Source: Plastoroseomonas hellenica (GTDB lineage: Bacteria > Pseudomonadota > Alphaproteobacteria > Acetobacterales > Acetobacteraceae). From it: a DNA stretch of 64,000 bases. How positions within the stretch are numbered: the first letter of the stretch is position 1; each line of letters begins with the position of its first letter. Both the position numbers and the translations under genes were made by a program. Of the stretch, positions 17,079-25,728 are shown piece by piece. The notes under the pieces were generated by a model. It was not told the origin of the DNA and made no database searches. It was given only the letters and a program-made list of their open reading frames with translations. Location of the stretch: the NCBI RefSeq assembly GCF_018129085.1, contig NZ_JAAGBB010000023.1:56367-120366 (forward strand), in the 5' to 3' direction.

Positions 17079-18290
17079 TCAGAGGTCGGTGACGCGCTCG
17101 GGATTCGCCGAGGTCAGCGCCGCGGCACGGTCGGCGCGTGGCGGGTAGATCCACACCGTGTTGATCTCGTGCTTCGTCTTCTTCGCTTCGGCGCCGACCA
17201 TCTCGACTTTCCGGTCCCAGCCCCGGGTGAAGACGGCGCCCGCCGCCCCGAGATCCAGACAGGTCACATAGGCCTTCTGGTGGTAGGGCGTGGTCGGAAC
17301 CCCGAGCAGTTCGGCCGCGGCGTTGTTGCCGGCGAAGGCACCCATCCGCGTCGCGTGCTGGCAGGACATCAGCGCGAAGTTCCCGAAATCATCGATCGCC
17401 GCCTTCGCGGCATCGCCGGTTGCGAAGACCCCCGGCACGCCGGGGATGCGCAGATCCCGATCGACGACCAGGCGACCGAAATTGTCGCGCTCGGCCGGGA
17501 TCTGCGCGGTCAGCGGCGCGGCGCGCATGCCCGCCGCCCAGATGACGGTCTCGCTGTCGATGCGATCGCCATTGGCCAGGGTGACACCGCCTGCATCCAC
17601 CGCCGCCACACCCACACCGAGCCGGGTTTCGATCCCGAGGTCCCGCAACGCGGTTTCGATGATCGGGCGCGGGCCGGGCCCCATGTCGGGAGCGATCGCA
17701 TCATTGCGTTCGACGATCACGACGCGCAGCTTCGCATCCTTGCCGAGCACGGCGCGCAGCCGCGCGGGCATCTCCGTTGCGGCCTCGATGCCGGTGAAGC
17801 CGCCGCCGGCGACGACGACCGTGTTCCGCGCATCCGATTTCGGCCGCTGCGCCAAGCCCTGCAGGTGGTGGTCGAGCGTGATCGCATCCTCGAGCTGATC
17901 GACGCTGAACGCGTGCTCCGCCAGGCCGGGGATGTTGGGGCGGAACAGCCGGCTGCCTGTGGCCACCACCAGCCGGTCATAGGTCATGCTGTGAGGATGG
18001 CCATCGGCGGGAATGATCTCGACGAGGCGGGACACGGTTTCGATCGCTTCAACGCGGCCCTGCACGTACTCGACATCGATGGCCTTCAGCACGGGGCCGA
18101 GCGGCGCGGTCAGGGTCTCGGGCTTCGGCTCGTAGAGGCGCGGGCGGACCACCAGCGTCGGCTCCGGCGACACCAGCGCGATCTGCAGCTTGTCAGGCGG
18201 GACACCATGGGCTTCGCGCAGGCGGGCTGCGGAGAGCGCGGCATACATGCCCGCGAAGCCGGCGCCGATGATGATGAGTCGCTGTTGCAT
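17079..18290 (-). CDS. NDH-2-like FAD/NAD(P) oxidoreductase
   Basis: 403 residues. Two Rossmann dinucleotide sites are visible: [16 protein letters not shown] for FAD at the N-terminus and [17 protein letters not shown] for NAD(P)H in the middle. Further landmarks are [28 protein letters not shown] and the FAD-binding GVFATGDAA. This matches type II NADH dehydrogenase and related pyridine-nucleotide-disulfide-fold enzymes without a redox-active CxxxxC. The C-terminus lacks a strong membrane helix, so quinone reduction at the membrane is possible but unproven. ATG 18290 is preferred; the upstream extension is Arg/Gln-rich. It precedes the hydrolase by 41 bases. Confidence 0.87.
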   Translation of the reverse strand: MQQRLIIIGAGFAGMYAALSAARLREAHGVPPDKLQIALVSPEPTLVVRPRLYEPKPETLTAPLGPVLKAIDVEYVQGRVEAIETVSRLVEIIPADGHPHSMTYDRLVVATGSRLFRPNIPGLAEHAFSVDQLEDAITLDHHLQGLAQRPKSDARNTVVVAGGGFTGIEAATEMPARLRAVLGKDAKLRVVIVERNDAIAPDMGPGPRPIIETALRDLGIETRLGVGVAAVDAGGVTLANGDRIDSETVIWAAGMRAAPLTAQIPAERDNFGRLVVDRDLRIPGVPGVFATGDAAKAAIDDFGNFALMSCQHATRMGAFAGNNAAAELLGVPTTPYHQKAYVTCLDLGAAGAVFTRGWDRKVEMVGAEAKKTKHEINTVWIYPPRADRAAALTSANPERVTDL

Positions 18291-18596
18291 GGGTCGGGCT
18301 TCCGTCCGTTGACATTGAGCACCCGCTTTCAGGTCGCGTTCGGGCACCAGACGCGATGGCAGATCGCTGCTGCGACCGTGTTGCCTGGGACGGAGAATGG
18401 CCCGTCACCGCACGCGGCCGATATTGTCCGAGCGGATAGGTTGCCTTCTCCAGATGGTGGGTGCGCCTATCCGTTCCCGCGATCGCTCACGCCAAGCCGC
18501 CCGCTGCGTCGGCTCGCGGCGGAGCAGCCAGTCATCCTGCAAGTGGGCGGGATCGTGGAGAAGCGCGACGGGTGTCGAAGCCGGGGCATCCGGCTT
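18291..18596. other. 306-bp intergenic region
   Basis: No gene is evident here. A weak hairpin (AAGCCGG/CCGGCTT, 18578-18596) sits just past the kinase stop and could help end leftward transcription, though no T run follows. The promoter for the flavoprotein/hydrolase pair must lie in the right-to-left direction near 18300-18420; I cannot identify boxes with confidence. Confidence 0.4.
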
Positions 18597-20663
18597 TCAG
18601 TCGCGCGCCTCGTGGGGCTGGGCCGGAAGCGAGAAGCGAAAAATGGCACCACCTCGAGGGTGATTCTCGGCCTCGATGCTGCCGCCATGGGCGGTGATGA
18701 TGGAGTGGCAGACCGAGAGCCCGATCCCCATCCCGTCGACCTTGGTCGTGAAGAAGCTCTCGAAGACACGGTCCAGGATATCCGGCGCAATCCCCGGTCC
18801 ACTGTCATGGATCGAAAATCCGAGGGCGCCTGGCGGGCCGGACCCGATGCAGATCCGAATGCGACGCTCCGTCGACTCCGCCTGTGCGATGGCCTGTACG
18901 CTGTTGATGATGAGATTGACGATGACCTGCTGGAGTTGAATGCGATCCCCAAGGATACGTGGGCACGACGGGGCGGCGGTGATGGCGAGGTCGATGCGCC
19001 TGGCTTCGATTTCATGACGCACGAAGAGCAGCGCTTCCTCGACGATCTCGCTCATGTGGAGTGACGTCCGTTCCCGTTCCCCCCTTTGGGCCATGGAGCG
19101 AACGTGCTGGATGATGTCGTTCGCGCGGCTGGCGCTCGATATGATCCGGCCCGTCAGTTGCCGCAGCTTCTCGACGTTGACGTCATCGCGGGACAGCCAT
19201 CGCAAGCTCGTCTCCGCATTGGTGACGATGGCCGCAAGCGGCTGCTTCACCTCATGGGCGATGGAAGTCGCCAGCTCGCCCAGCGTCGAGATGCGGGCCG
19301 CATGGGCGTGATCGGCCTGGAGCTGTCTGAGCTGCGTTTCGGTCCGCAGCCGCTCCGTGATGTCCTCGATGGTGATGAAGGTGGTGTCCATCTGTTCGGG
19401 CGGCATTGGATAGGTGACGTGGAAGAGAACGTCGCGCATCCGCCCATTGAGGGTGAGAATCCGGCCTTGCTCGGCATGGTTCCGACGCCCTTCGAAATGC
19501 GCGATCATGATCCGCTTGGCGGTATCGGGCGTGCCAGTGAAGAGATAGCGAACCGGCCTGATGAGATCGGCCGCACACCGTCCACCAAGAAGGCTGATGG
19601 CCCCGCTGTTGACTTCCGTGACGCAAACGACGTCCTTGCCGAGCTCGACGATCTCCGGGTGCTCTGTCAGGAAGCTCGCGATGTCGGTCACGCCCTCGGC
19701 CCTGAGGCGATCGAGTATCTCCCCCATGCCGCGCGCATCGACCTGCCACAGGGCCGTCGGCATATAGTGGATGAGCTTGCGGTAGCGGTCCTCGCTGGCC
19801 TGCAGCTCCCACGCGGTCCGGTCACCCGCCGCAGCGCCGTGAACCATGAGGAACGCGGTGTTGCGGCCACCGGCCACGGAGCGCCATGCCGTCAACGTGG
19901 CATCGCGCAGGACGCACTGGGCTTGATCCAGGCGCCGCCGAATGATCTGGGAGGGGCCGCACGCCGCAACCTCGGCAAGAAGCCTGGTGAGGACGCTGCG
20001 GGTTTCCGCCGGCCAGAAGTTGGCCATGGGCTGACCCACCATCTGCTTGCGATCCGCATTTCCTCCAAACAGGCGGACCGTTCTATCGTTGACGTCGACG
20101 ATGCGCGCGAGGGACAGCAGGCGCTCCAGGGCATCCTCCTGGTCCGGACCGAGGGCATCGTGCGGGTGTTCGGGTGCGCTGGCAGGGCTGAGAAGCGCGT
20201 GCGCGCCGGAGATATCCAGCTCCCAACAGGCCGCGCCGCCGCCCTGCGGCTCGGCGGCGGCATGCGTGCCGATTTCGGCGACGCCGATGGAGGCGCCGCG
20301 CCCATACTCGACGACATCAAGCGCTTCGCCGAGTTCATTGTAGCGAACGGTACGCCTGACGGAGACCGTGATCTGCGATCCCGTCGCGGTACAGCGGCGC
20401 ACCGGGCCATGCCAGCGCCCCTCCCGCAGCAACTGCTGCCAATGCTCCGAATCGAGGGGGATGCTTGCGGAGATCTCGCCGAGCCGGCGTCCCAGCATGG
20501 CCATCGCAGGCCAGCCGTAGAGGGCCTCTGAGGCAGGATTCCAGTACTGTATGAAGCCCTTGAGGTCGCACGCAATCACGCTCTCAGAGGCCAGATCGGC
20601 CAGTTCCGCGCCAGCGGCAGGGCATGCGCCGCGTTCAGCAACAATGCGAAGTTTTTCGGCCAT
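18597..20663 (-). CDS. PAS-domain sensor histidine kinase
   Basis: 688 residues, no membrane segments. N-terminal PAS domain (ESVIACDLKGFIQYWNPASE, about residues 27-46), a second and third PAS-like region (SLARIVDVNDRTVRLFG; VCVTEVNSGAISLLGG), then HisKA with the H-box SIAHEVKQPLAAI (His about 470) and HATPase_c with the N-box LQQVIVNLIINSVQAI, DSGPGI and GMGIGLSV. This is the FixL-like architecture of soluble redox or ligand sensors, although no haem-binding histidine can be assigned. It precedes a receiver-only and a FixJ-type regulator read from the same strand, which are the probable partners. Confidence 0.9.
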   Translation of the reverse strand: MAEKLRIVAERGACPAAGAELADLASESVIACDLKGFIQYWNPASEALYGWPAMAMLGRRLGEISASIPLDSEHWQQLLREGRWHGPVRRCTATGSQITVSVRRTVRYNELGEALDVVEYGRGASIGVAEIGTHAAAEPQGGGAACWELDISGAHALLSPASAPEHPHDALGPDQEDALERLLSLARIVDVNDRTVRLFGGNADRKQMVGQPMANFWPAETRSVLTRLLAEVAACGPSQIIRRRLDQAQCVLRDATLTAWRSVAGGRNTAFLMVHGAAAGDRTAWELQASEDRYRKLIHYMPTALWQVDARGMGEILDRLRAEGVTDIASFLTEHPEIVELGKDVVCVTEVNSGAISLLGGRCAADLIRPVRYLFTGTPDTAKRIMIAHFEGRRNHAEQGRILTLNGRMRDVLFHVTYPMPPEQMDTTFITIEDITERLRTETQLRQLQADHAHAARISTLGELATSIAHEVKQPLAAIVTNAETSLRWLSRDDVNVEKLRQLTGRIISSASRANDIIQHVRSMAQRGERERTSLHMSEIVEEALLFVRHEIEARRIDLAITAAPSCPRILGDRIQLQQVIVNLIINSVQAIAQAESTERRIRICIGSGPPGALGFSIHDSGPGIAPDILDRVFESFFTTKVDGMGIGLSVCHSIITAHGGSIEAENHPRGGAIFRFSLPAQPHEARD

Positions 20664-20804
20664 GCTACGCCCCCTCTGCTGCACGTCGTCTCGACCAGCT
20701 CCGCGGCGGCCGACCCTGGAGTGATGCAAAGCGCGTCGTCCCGCGGTGGATCTGGACAGGAGTGCCGATCGCACCCTGCGGGAAGGCGGCCAAGCTGCGC
20801 GCTC

Positions 20805-21200
20805 TCAGCGTCCGCCACCTCGTCCTTTATCGCAGTCGTACCCCAGGGCCCTCAGGTGATGGATGAGCTCCTCGCCCCTGATCGGCTTCGTCAGGCAGGC
20901 CATCGCGCCATTCTCCATGACGTCCCGATGGGTAGAGTGATCGGTGGAAGATGTGATGACGATGACCGGCATCGGGCCGCCAAGCGCCTTCATCCGCCGC
21001 AGAAGCTCCACCCCTCCGATGCCGGGCATCCGGAGATCGGTGATGAGGCAGGTGAACGCACCGGAGGCATAGGCCGTCAGGAAGGCTTCTGCGCGGTCGA
21101 AGGAACGGCACGGAAGGTCAAGCACCTGGAGAAGGTCGGAGAGAGACTCGCGAACGGCTTCGTCGTCGTCGACGACCGCGATGCGTGGTGAATTCGACAA
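20805..21200 (-). CDS. Single-domain FixJ-type response regulator
   Basis: 131 residues, receiver domain only. The acidic pair VVDDDEA, the phospho-acceptor aspartate in CLITDLRMPG, the switch threonine/serine VIVITSS and the lysine in CLTKPI are all present, so it should be phosphorylatable. No output domain follows. The start is a TTG at 21200 with AAGGAC upstream; no nearby ATG fits the frame. It lies 86 bases after the FixJ-type gene and 141 before the kinase and may act as a phosphate sink or a diffusible signal. Confidence 0.85.
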   Translation of the reverse strand: MSNSPRIAVVDDDEAVRESLSDLLQVLDLPCRSFDRAEAFLTAYASGAFTCLITDLRMPGIGGVELLRRMKALGGPMPVIVITSSTDHSTHRDVMENGAMACLTKPIRGEELIHHLRALGYDCDKGRGGGR

Positions 21201-21286
21201 GCACTGGGTCCTTGCTGACGTGGCCCGTTCAGGTCGCCTGCCTCAGGTCTCTGTGAGATCGCGTTGCCCTCCGACCACGCCATTGG

Positions 21287-21937
21287 CTAGGCCGCTTCCG
21301 CCTCGCGCACGCTGGTCGGGATTGCCTCCCAGGCACGCACCAGGTCGCCGATATTGGTCGCCCTCATCTTCCGCATTACATTGCTGCGGTGAAGCTTTAC
21401 CGTGACGTCGCTGATGCCGAGGTTGAATGCGATCTGCTTGTTGAGCTGGCCATGTGCCAGTTGGCGCAGCACCTGGCGCTCGCGCGACGTGAGCGTGGTG
21501 AGGCGCTCGGTATGCTGCTTGGCGATCCGCGCCGAAACCCTCTGCGCGATGTCCCTCTCGATTCCGATTGCGATCGCGTCGAGCAGGGCCTGGTCGCGGA
21601 ACGGCTTGGTAAGAAAATCGACCGCACCTGCTTTCATCGCCTGAACGGACATCGGGATGTCACCATGCGCCGTGAGAAAGACGATGGGCTTGGTGCTGCC
21701 GCTCGACGCAAGGTGGCGTTGGAGATCAAGGCCGCTCAAGCCTGGCATGCGGACATCCAGGACCAGACATCCCGGCCTGTCCTGTGGCTCGGCAGCCAGC
21801 AATTCGCGCGTGCAGGCGAAGCACACGGCGTCTATGTCCACAGAACGCATGAGCTCCTGAAGGGCACATCGGATTGCCGCATCATCGTCCACGATCAAAA
21901 CCACCGGGCGTTCCGATTCAGGTTCCCTTGTCTTCAT
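21287..21937 (-). CDS. FixJ/NarL-type response regulator
   Basis: 216 residues. The receiver has VLIVDDDAA, the phospho-acceptor in LVLDVRMPGLSGL, FLTAHGD and DFLTKPF. The C-terminal LuxR helix-turn-helix is LTSRERQVLRQLAHGQLNKQ, then IAFNLGISDVTVKLHRSNVM, carried on the same chain. It therefore activates promoters when phosphorylated, presumably by the PAS kinase downstream. ATG 21937 is chosen because the preceding open frame is not conserved in style. Confidence 0.9.
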   Translation of the reverse strand: MKTREPESERPVVLIVDDDAAIRCALQELMRSVDIDAVCFACTRELLAAEPQDRPGCLVLDVRMPGLSGLDLQRHLASSGSTKPIVFLTAHGDIPMSVQAMKAGAVDFLTKPFRDQALLDAIAIGIERDIAQRVSARIAKQHTERLTTLTSRERQVLRQLAHGQLNKQIAFNLGISDVTVKLHRSNVMRKMRATNIGDLVRAWEAIPTSVREAEAA

Positions 21938-22131
21938 AACAGGCCTCGCAATGCCGCCAGCTCGCCAATGGGGTGCGTGGCTTTGGCGGTTGCGTTGGCT
22001 TCGCATCCCTTGCGCTGGATGTCCCGGACCCTACCGGGGAGGACCGCCAAGGTCGTTGGTGGATTTCCTAAATCTCGCTAAGCCGACTGGCATGGCCGAG
22101 TGGGATGACCTGCAAGGGGCTGCCTGTCGCG

Positions 22132-23736
22132 TCAGTGCTCCGCGACACCGATCAGGCGCAGACCTCGGTAAAGGCGCTCATGTCCGGCAAGATAGGTCGG
22201 GTGGTCCGAGAAGACCTGCGCGCGCAGATGGTCGATGGTGAGATGAAACCCGCCCATCGCCTCGCACCAGGCATCGAGTGTCCTTCGCGCCTCCGCAATC
22301 CGGCCTGCATGGGCCAGTGCGCTGGCGAGGAAACTCGGGGGATAGACCAGGCTTGGTGAGAAATCGGTGGCACGCACGAAATGCGGGATCGCGAGTTCGT
22401 CACGCTCATGCCAGAACTCGCACAGGCCCAGCCAGTGGTGCCAGAGGCCGACGCCGCGGTCGCGCGGGCTGAGGGCAATCGCATACTGGACTGGTGCCTG
22501 CATCGCTTCTGGGCGCCCCGCCAGGAACTGGACATGGCCGGCATAGGCGTGCGCTTCGGCATCGCAGGGATCGAGCGCCAGGGCCCGCTCGAAGGCTGTC
22601 AGCGCCGCATCGAAGCGGCGTTGCCAGAGCCTCACATAGCCGCGGCAGAACCATGCCCGCGGCCAGGCCGGCGCCCGTGCGACCGCCCGCGTTGCCAGTT
22701 CATCGGCCCGCCGCAGCTCGGCGCGCGCCGCGTCGCCCCGTGCGGAGTCGCGAAACTGCACGGTGGCCCGTATGTTCTCAGCGACGATCGCATAGGCTGA
22801 GCCGGCCAAAGCGGGCGCATGCGATGGATCGGCGCGGAGCGCGCGGTCGAACCACCGCCGTGCCTCGGCCAGATCCTGGGGCACCGACAGCTCGCGATTG
22901 AGGGCGCTCCAGCCGCGCAGGGCGGCGTGCTGCGCGCCGATGGTGAGCGGCGCGTCTTCAGCCGGCCCCTGGGCTGCTTCCCGATCCATGAGCGCGGTGA
23001 CCACCGTATGCGCCAGCCGGCTTGCGATCTCGTTCTCCACCGAGCTCACGCCGATATGCCGGTGCTCCAGCCTGTCCGCCCAGATGGTCACCCCGCTGGC
23101 GGCGTCGTCGACCATGGCGATGATGTGGGTGGAGCCATCATCCGGCCGGACGGAGGTCCGCAGGATGTACCGGGCTCCAGCCTCCCCTTGGAGGCGTTGG
23201 ATTCCAGCGGATCCCGGCGTGCCGATCACGAGCAGATCGGGCACGCGGGACAGCTGCACCATGAGATGCCGCCCGATCTCCACGGCAAGCGATTGGGGGG
23301 TCTCGTCATTCATCAGGCTCTGGACAGGCGAGACCAGGACCGACGGGCGACGCATATCCGATCGGAGGCTGGAAGCTGCCGTCGCCGCGCCAGGGGCGCC
23401 ACCCTGCTCGCGACCTCCGATCGTGACGGGCGTGACGAAGCGGTAGCCTCGGCCATGCTCGGTCCGGATATGGCTGTCGGCTTCTCCACCGTCGCGAAGC
23501 ACGCGGCGAAGTGCTGCCATGTGCACGGTCAGATTGTTCTCCGCGACGATTCGGCCGCCCCAGCCAGCATGCAGCAGATCGTCCTTGGGCACGAGTTCAC
23601 CCGCGCGCCTCAACAGCAGCAACAGGAGTTCCGTTGCGCGGGAGTTGAGCAGTACCAACTCGCCTTGTTTTTCGAGACGACGGCTGAGCGTGTGAAACAC
23701 GTAAGGTCCGAAGGCGAAACTCGAAGGTGCCCCCAT
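22132..23736 (-). CDS. OmpR-type winged-helix protein with TolB-like and TPR region
   Basis: 534 residues. The N-terminal trans_reg_C winged helix is clear (ELLLLLLRRAGELVPKDDLL, then LTVHMAALRRVLRDG and RTEHGRGYRFV, to about residue 105). No receiver and no transmembrane helix is visible, unlike CadC. The middle segment (LMVQLSRVPDLLVIGTP) resembles the TolB-like region of adenylate-cyclase-type regulators, and the C-terminal half has TPR-like helices (WFDRALRADPSHAPALAGSA; AFERALALDPCDAEAHAYAG). This is a one-component regulator whose sensing part is probably the TPR superhelix. It sits upstream of the two-component genes but is separated by a 194-bp gap. Confidence 0.87.
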   Translation of the reverse strand: MGAPSSFAFGPYVFHTLSRRLEKQGELVLLNSRATELLLLLLRRAGELVPKDDLLHAGWGGRIVAENNLTVHMAALRRVLRDGGEADSHIRTEHGRGYRFVTPVTIGGREQGGAPGAATAASSLRSDMRRPSVLVSPVQSLMNDETPQSLAVEIGRHLMVQLSRVPDLLVIGTPGSAGIQRLQGEAGARYILRTSVRPDDGSTHIIAMVDDAASGVTIWADRLEHRHIGVSSVENEIASRLAHTVVTALMDREAAQGPAEDAPLTIGAQHAALRGWSALNRELSVPQDLAEARRWFDRALRADPSHAPALAGSAYAIVAENIRATVQFRDSARGDAARAELRRADELATRAVARAPAWPRAWFCRGYVRLWQRRFDAALTAFERALALDPCDAEAHAYAGHVQFLAGRPEAMQAPVQYAIALSPRDRGVGLWHHWLGLCEFWHERDELAIPHFVRATDFSPSLVYPPSFLASALAHAGRIAEARRTLDAWCEAMGGFHLTIDHLRAQVFSDHPTYLAGHERLYRGLRLIGVAEH

Positions 23737-23844
23737 AACTCCCGATCCATTGCGTGGGTGTTTAGTAATTCATAGCAGCGTCAGTTCGTTGCGTCCTGGA
23801 AATCGGGGCCGCTAAGCTGGGCCTCCTGAGACGCTGCCGAGGGG

Positions 23845-23970
23845 ATGATGAACCGTATCGGAACCGCCTATTTCGAACGGAACGAGAAGGCGCGCCTCTT
23901 CGCCGACCTCGCTTGTGCAGGCGAGCCCAACCAGGCTCGGCGGGATGAGCTGCTGGGGCGGGGATCGTGA
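23845..23970 (+). CDS. 41-residue protein translationally coupled to GNAT gene
   Basis: The frame MMNRIGTAYFERNEKARLFA continuing DLACAGEPNQARRDELLGRG S stops at 23970, where its TGA overlaps the GTG start of the next gene by four bases. GAGGGG precedes the tandem ATGs. Overlap and ribosome site argue that it is expressed. It is charged, has no signal peptide and one cysteine. I do not recognise it; it could be a leader that couples translation of the acetyltransferase or a small partner of it. Confidence 0.5.
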   Translation: MMNRIGTAYFERNEKARLFADLACAGEPNQARRDELLGRGS

Positions 23971-24455
23971 GGGGTGACGTGCGGATCAGGTCCATGGCGC
24001 GGGAGGACGTACCCGAGTTGCTGCGGCTGATGGAGGGCGTCGTCACCTACGAGCGGGGCAGCGGCTTCCGGCTGACGGAGGCCGAGCTGCTGAATCGCGG
24101 CTTCGGAGAGCGTCCGGAGTTCGGCGCCTTCGTCGCCGACCGGGGCGACGGCAGGCTCGCCGGCATGGCCGTGCATTACGAGATCCCCTTCATGCACACG
24201 CTGCATCCGCTGCTCATGATGAAGTGGCTCTTCGTGGACCCGGATCAGCGTGGCCAAGGGGTCGGGCGACGACTGATGCAGCGCATGGCCCGCCATGCGG
24301 TGGATACGGGACACCAGAAATTCTCCTGGTTCGTCTTGAAGGACAATGCAGCGGCCCGGGCTTTCTACGGCGGGATCGGCGCCACACCCGATCCGGACTG
24401 GGACCGCTGGTTGCTGGGGGCGGAGGCGATCGGCGCCCTGACGGCGGGTGGCTGA
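23967..24455 (+). CDS. GNAT family N-acetyltransferase
   Basis: 162 residues. The acetyl-CoA-binding motif A is KWLFVDPDQRGQGVGRRLMQ, with the following helix and a motif B region NAAARAFYGGIG. The N-terminal VRIRSMAREDVPELLRLMEG and the substrate-side EIPFMHTLHPLL segment are typical of diamine/aminoglycoside-type GNATs. The start GTG 23967 overlaps the small upstream frame; the substrate is unknown. Confidence 0.88.
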   Translation: MRGDVRIRSMAREDVPELLRLMEGVVTYERGSGFRLTEAELLNRGFGERPEFGAFVADRGDGRLAGMAVHYEIPFMHTLHPLLMMKWLFVDPDQRGQGVGRRLMQRMARHAVDTGHQKFSWFVLKDNAAARAFYGGIGATPDPDWDRWLLGAEAIGALTAGG

Positions 24456-24459
24456 TGTC

Positions 24460-24482
24460 CGCGATCCGCTTTCAGGATCGCG
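24460..24482. terminator. Hairpin downstream of GNAT gene
   Basis: CGCGATCC and GGATCGCG pair perfectly around a 7-base loop five bases after the acetyltransferase stop. There is no T run, so Rho-independent action is uncertain. Confidence 0.35.
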
Positions 24483-24643
24483 CTCGCCGCACGCGCTGCA
24501 TCTGATCGACGCCCTGCAACCTGAATAGCAGGACCTATCCGGTGGTATGCCTCGCCCTCTCCCTCGAGCCAATCGACCGCCAACACGCCTCTCCGTAGCG
24601 TTGGCGATGCCGTGTGTAAGGCGGCTGTCAGCAGGAGGCGAAC

Positions 24644-25561
24644 ATGAGCCTGGATTACACCTCACACTCCCATAGACCCGAGCCCGACGAGTTGGTTCCG
24701 TCGCGCTACGCGCTGCGGATCGGCGAGATTGACGTGCTGGTGATCAGCGATGGCGTGCTGCCGCTCCCAACCGCGATGTTGGCACACAACGTCGACCCGG
24801 CCGTCCGGGCGGCCTGGCTGAACGACATGTTCCTGCCGCCGGACGCGTTCGACTGGGCGCTGAACGTGGTCGTGGCACGGAGCGGCGGGCAGACCATACT
24901 CATCGATGCCGGGCTGGGGTTGGACCCGGACCTGAACCTGCCGCGGGCCGGGCAGTTGGTCAGGCGACTGGAGGCCGCCGGCATCGATCTTGGGTCGGTG
25001 ACCGACGTGGTGCTGACCCACATGCATATGGACCACATTGGTGGGCTGCTCGTCGACGGGGTGAAGGACCGGCTGCGTCCGGACCTGCGGATCCACGTGG
25101 CGGCCGCCGAGGTCGAATTCTGGGCGTCGCCCGATTTCTCTCACGTCTCCATGCCGCCGGGGTTCCCGGACGCGCTTCGGTCGGCCGCCAAGCGGTTCGT
25201 GAAAGAGTACCGCAGTCAGCTCCGGACCTTCGAGGAGGAGCACGAGGTGGCGCCGGGCGTGGTCGTCCGTCGCACCGGCGGCCACACCCCCGGGCACAGC
25301 GTGGTCCGCTTGGCGTCCGGCGGCGACCGGCTGACATTCGCCGGCGATCTCGTGTTCGCCGTCGGGTTCGACCATCCCGACTGGTACAACGGGTTCGAAC
25401 ACGACCCCGAGGAGTCGGCCCAGGTTCGGGTTCGTCTTCTGCGGGAGCTGGCCGCGAACGGTGAGCTGCTGGTGGCCACGCACCTGCCGTTCCCATCCAT
25501 CGGCCGGGTGGCGCTCGACGGCGACGTCTTTCGCTGGGTACCGACCTTCTGGGACTACTGA
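24644..25561 (+). CDS. Metallo-beta-lactamase-fold hydrolase
   Basis: 305 residues. The dinuclear zinc site signature is THMHMDHIGG (residues 125-134), followed by GGHTPGHS, FAGDLVF and ATHLPF, which supply the remaining ligands. The group includes lactonases that open acyl-homoserine lactones and related phosphodiester or ester hydrolases; DLNLPRAGQLVRRLEAAGID fits the extended N-terminal subgroup. AGGAGG lies upstream of ATG 24644. Codon choice is a little less GC3-rich than its neighbours and a dispersed repeat follows directly, both compatible with acquisition by transfer. Confidence 0.86.
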   Translation: MSLDYTSHSHRPEPDELVPSRYALRIGEIDVLVISDGVLPLPTAMLAHNVDPAVRAAWLNDMFLPPDAFDWALNVVVARSGGQTILIDAGLGLDPDLNLPRAGQLVRRLEAAGIDLGSVTDVVLTHMHMDHIGGLLVDGVKDRLRPDLRIHVAAAEVEFWASPDFSHVSMPPGFPDALRSAAKRFVKEYRSQLRTFEEEHEVAPGVVVRRTGGHTPGHSVVRLASGGDRLTFAGDLVFAVGFDHPDWYNGFEHDPEESAQVRVRLLRELAANGELLVATHLPFPSIGRVALDGDVFRWVPTFWDY

Positions 25562-25627
25562 CCGCTTGTAGCGGTCAGGGCCGAACTGGGGCGCGTACTC
25601 ATGGCGTTCGATGAGTCCGTACCCTGC

Positions 25628-25728
25628 AGCATGATGCGTTCGCATCCGCTCACGCATCATGCTCCGGCTCCTTGTTTGATCGCGTGATTCGGACTTTTCG
25701 GCCGAACCGGCCTCAAGTCATCACGCTC
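25628..25728. repeat. Dispersed repeat copy A with 11-bp-arm hairpin
   Basis: Bases 25628-25638 and 25653-25663 form a perfect 11-bp inverted repeat (AGCATGATGCG/CGCATCATGCT) with a 14-base loop. The whole stretch 25633-25728 matches 53841-53926 at roughly 85% by eye, sharing CCTTGTTTGATCGCGTGA and TCGGCCGAA. It fills the space between two convergent genes and overlaps the stop of the leftward Bug gene, as expected of a REP/BIME-like element. Confidence 0.6.
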
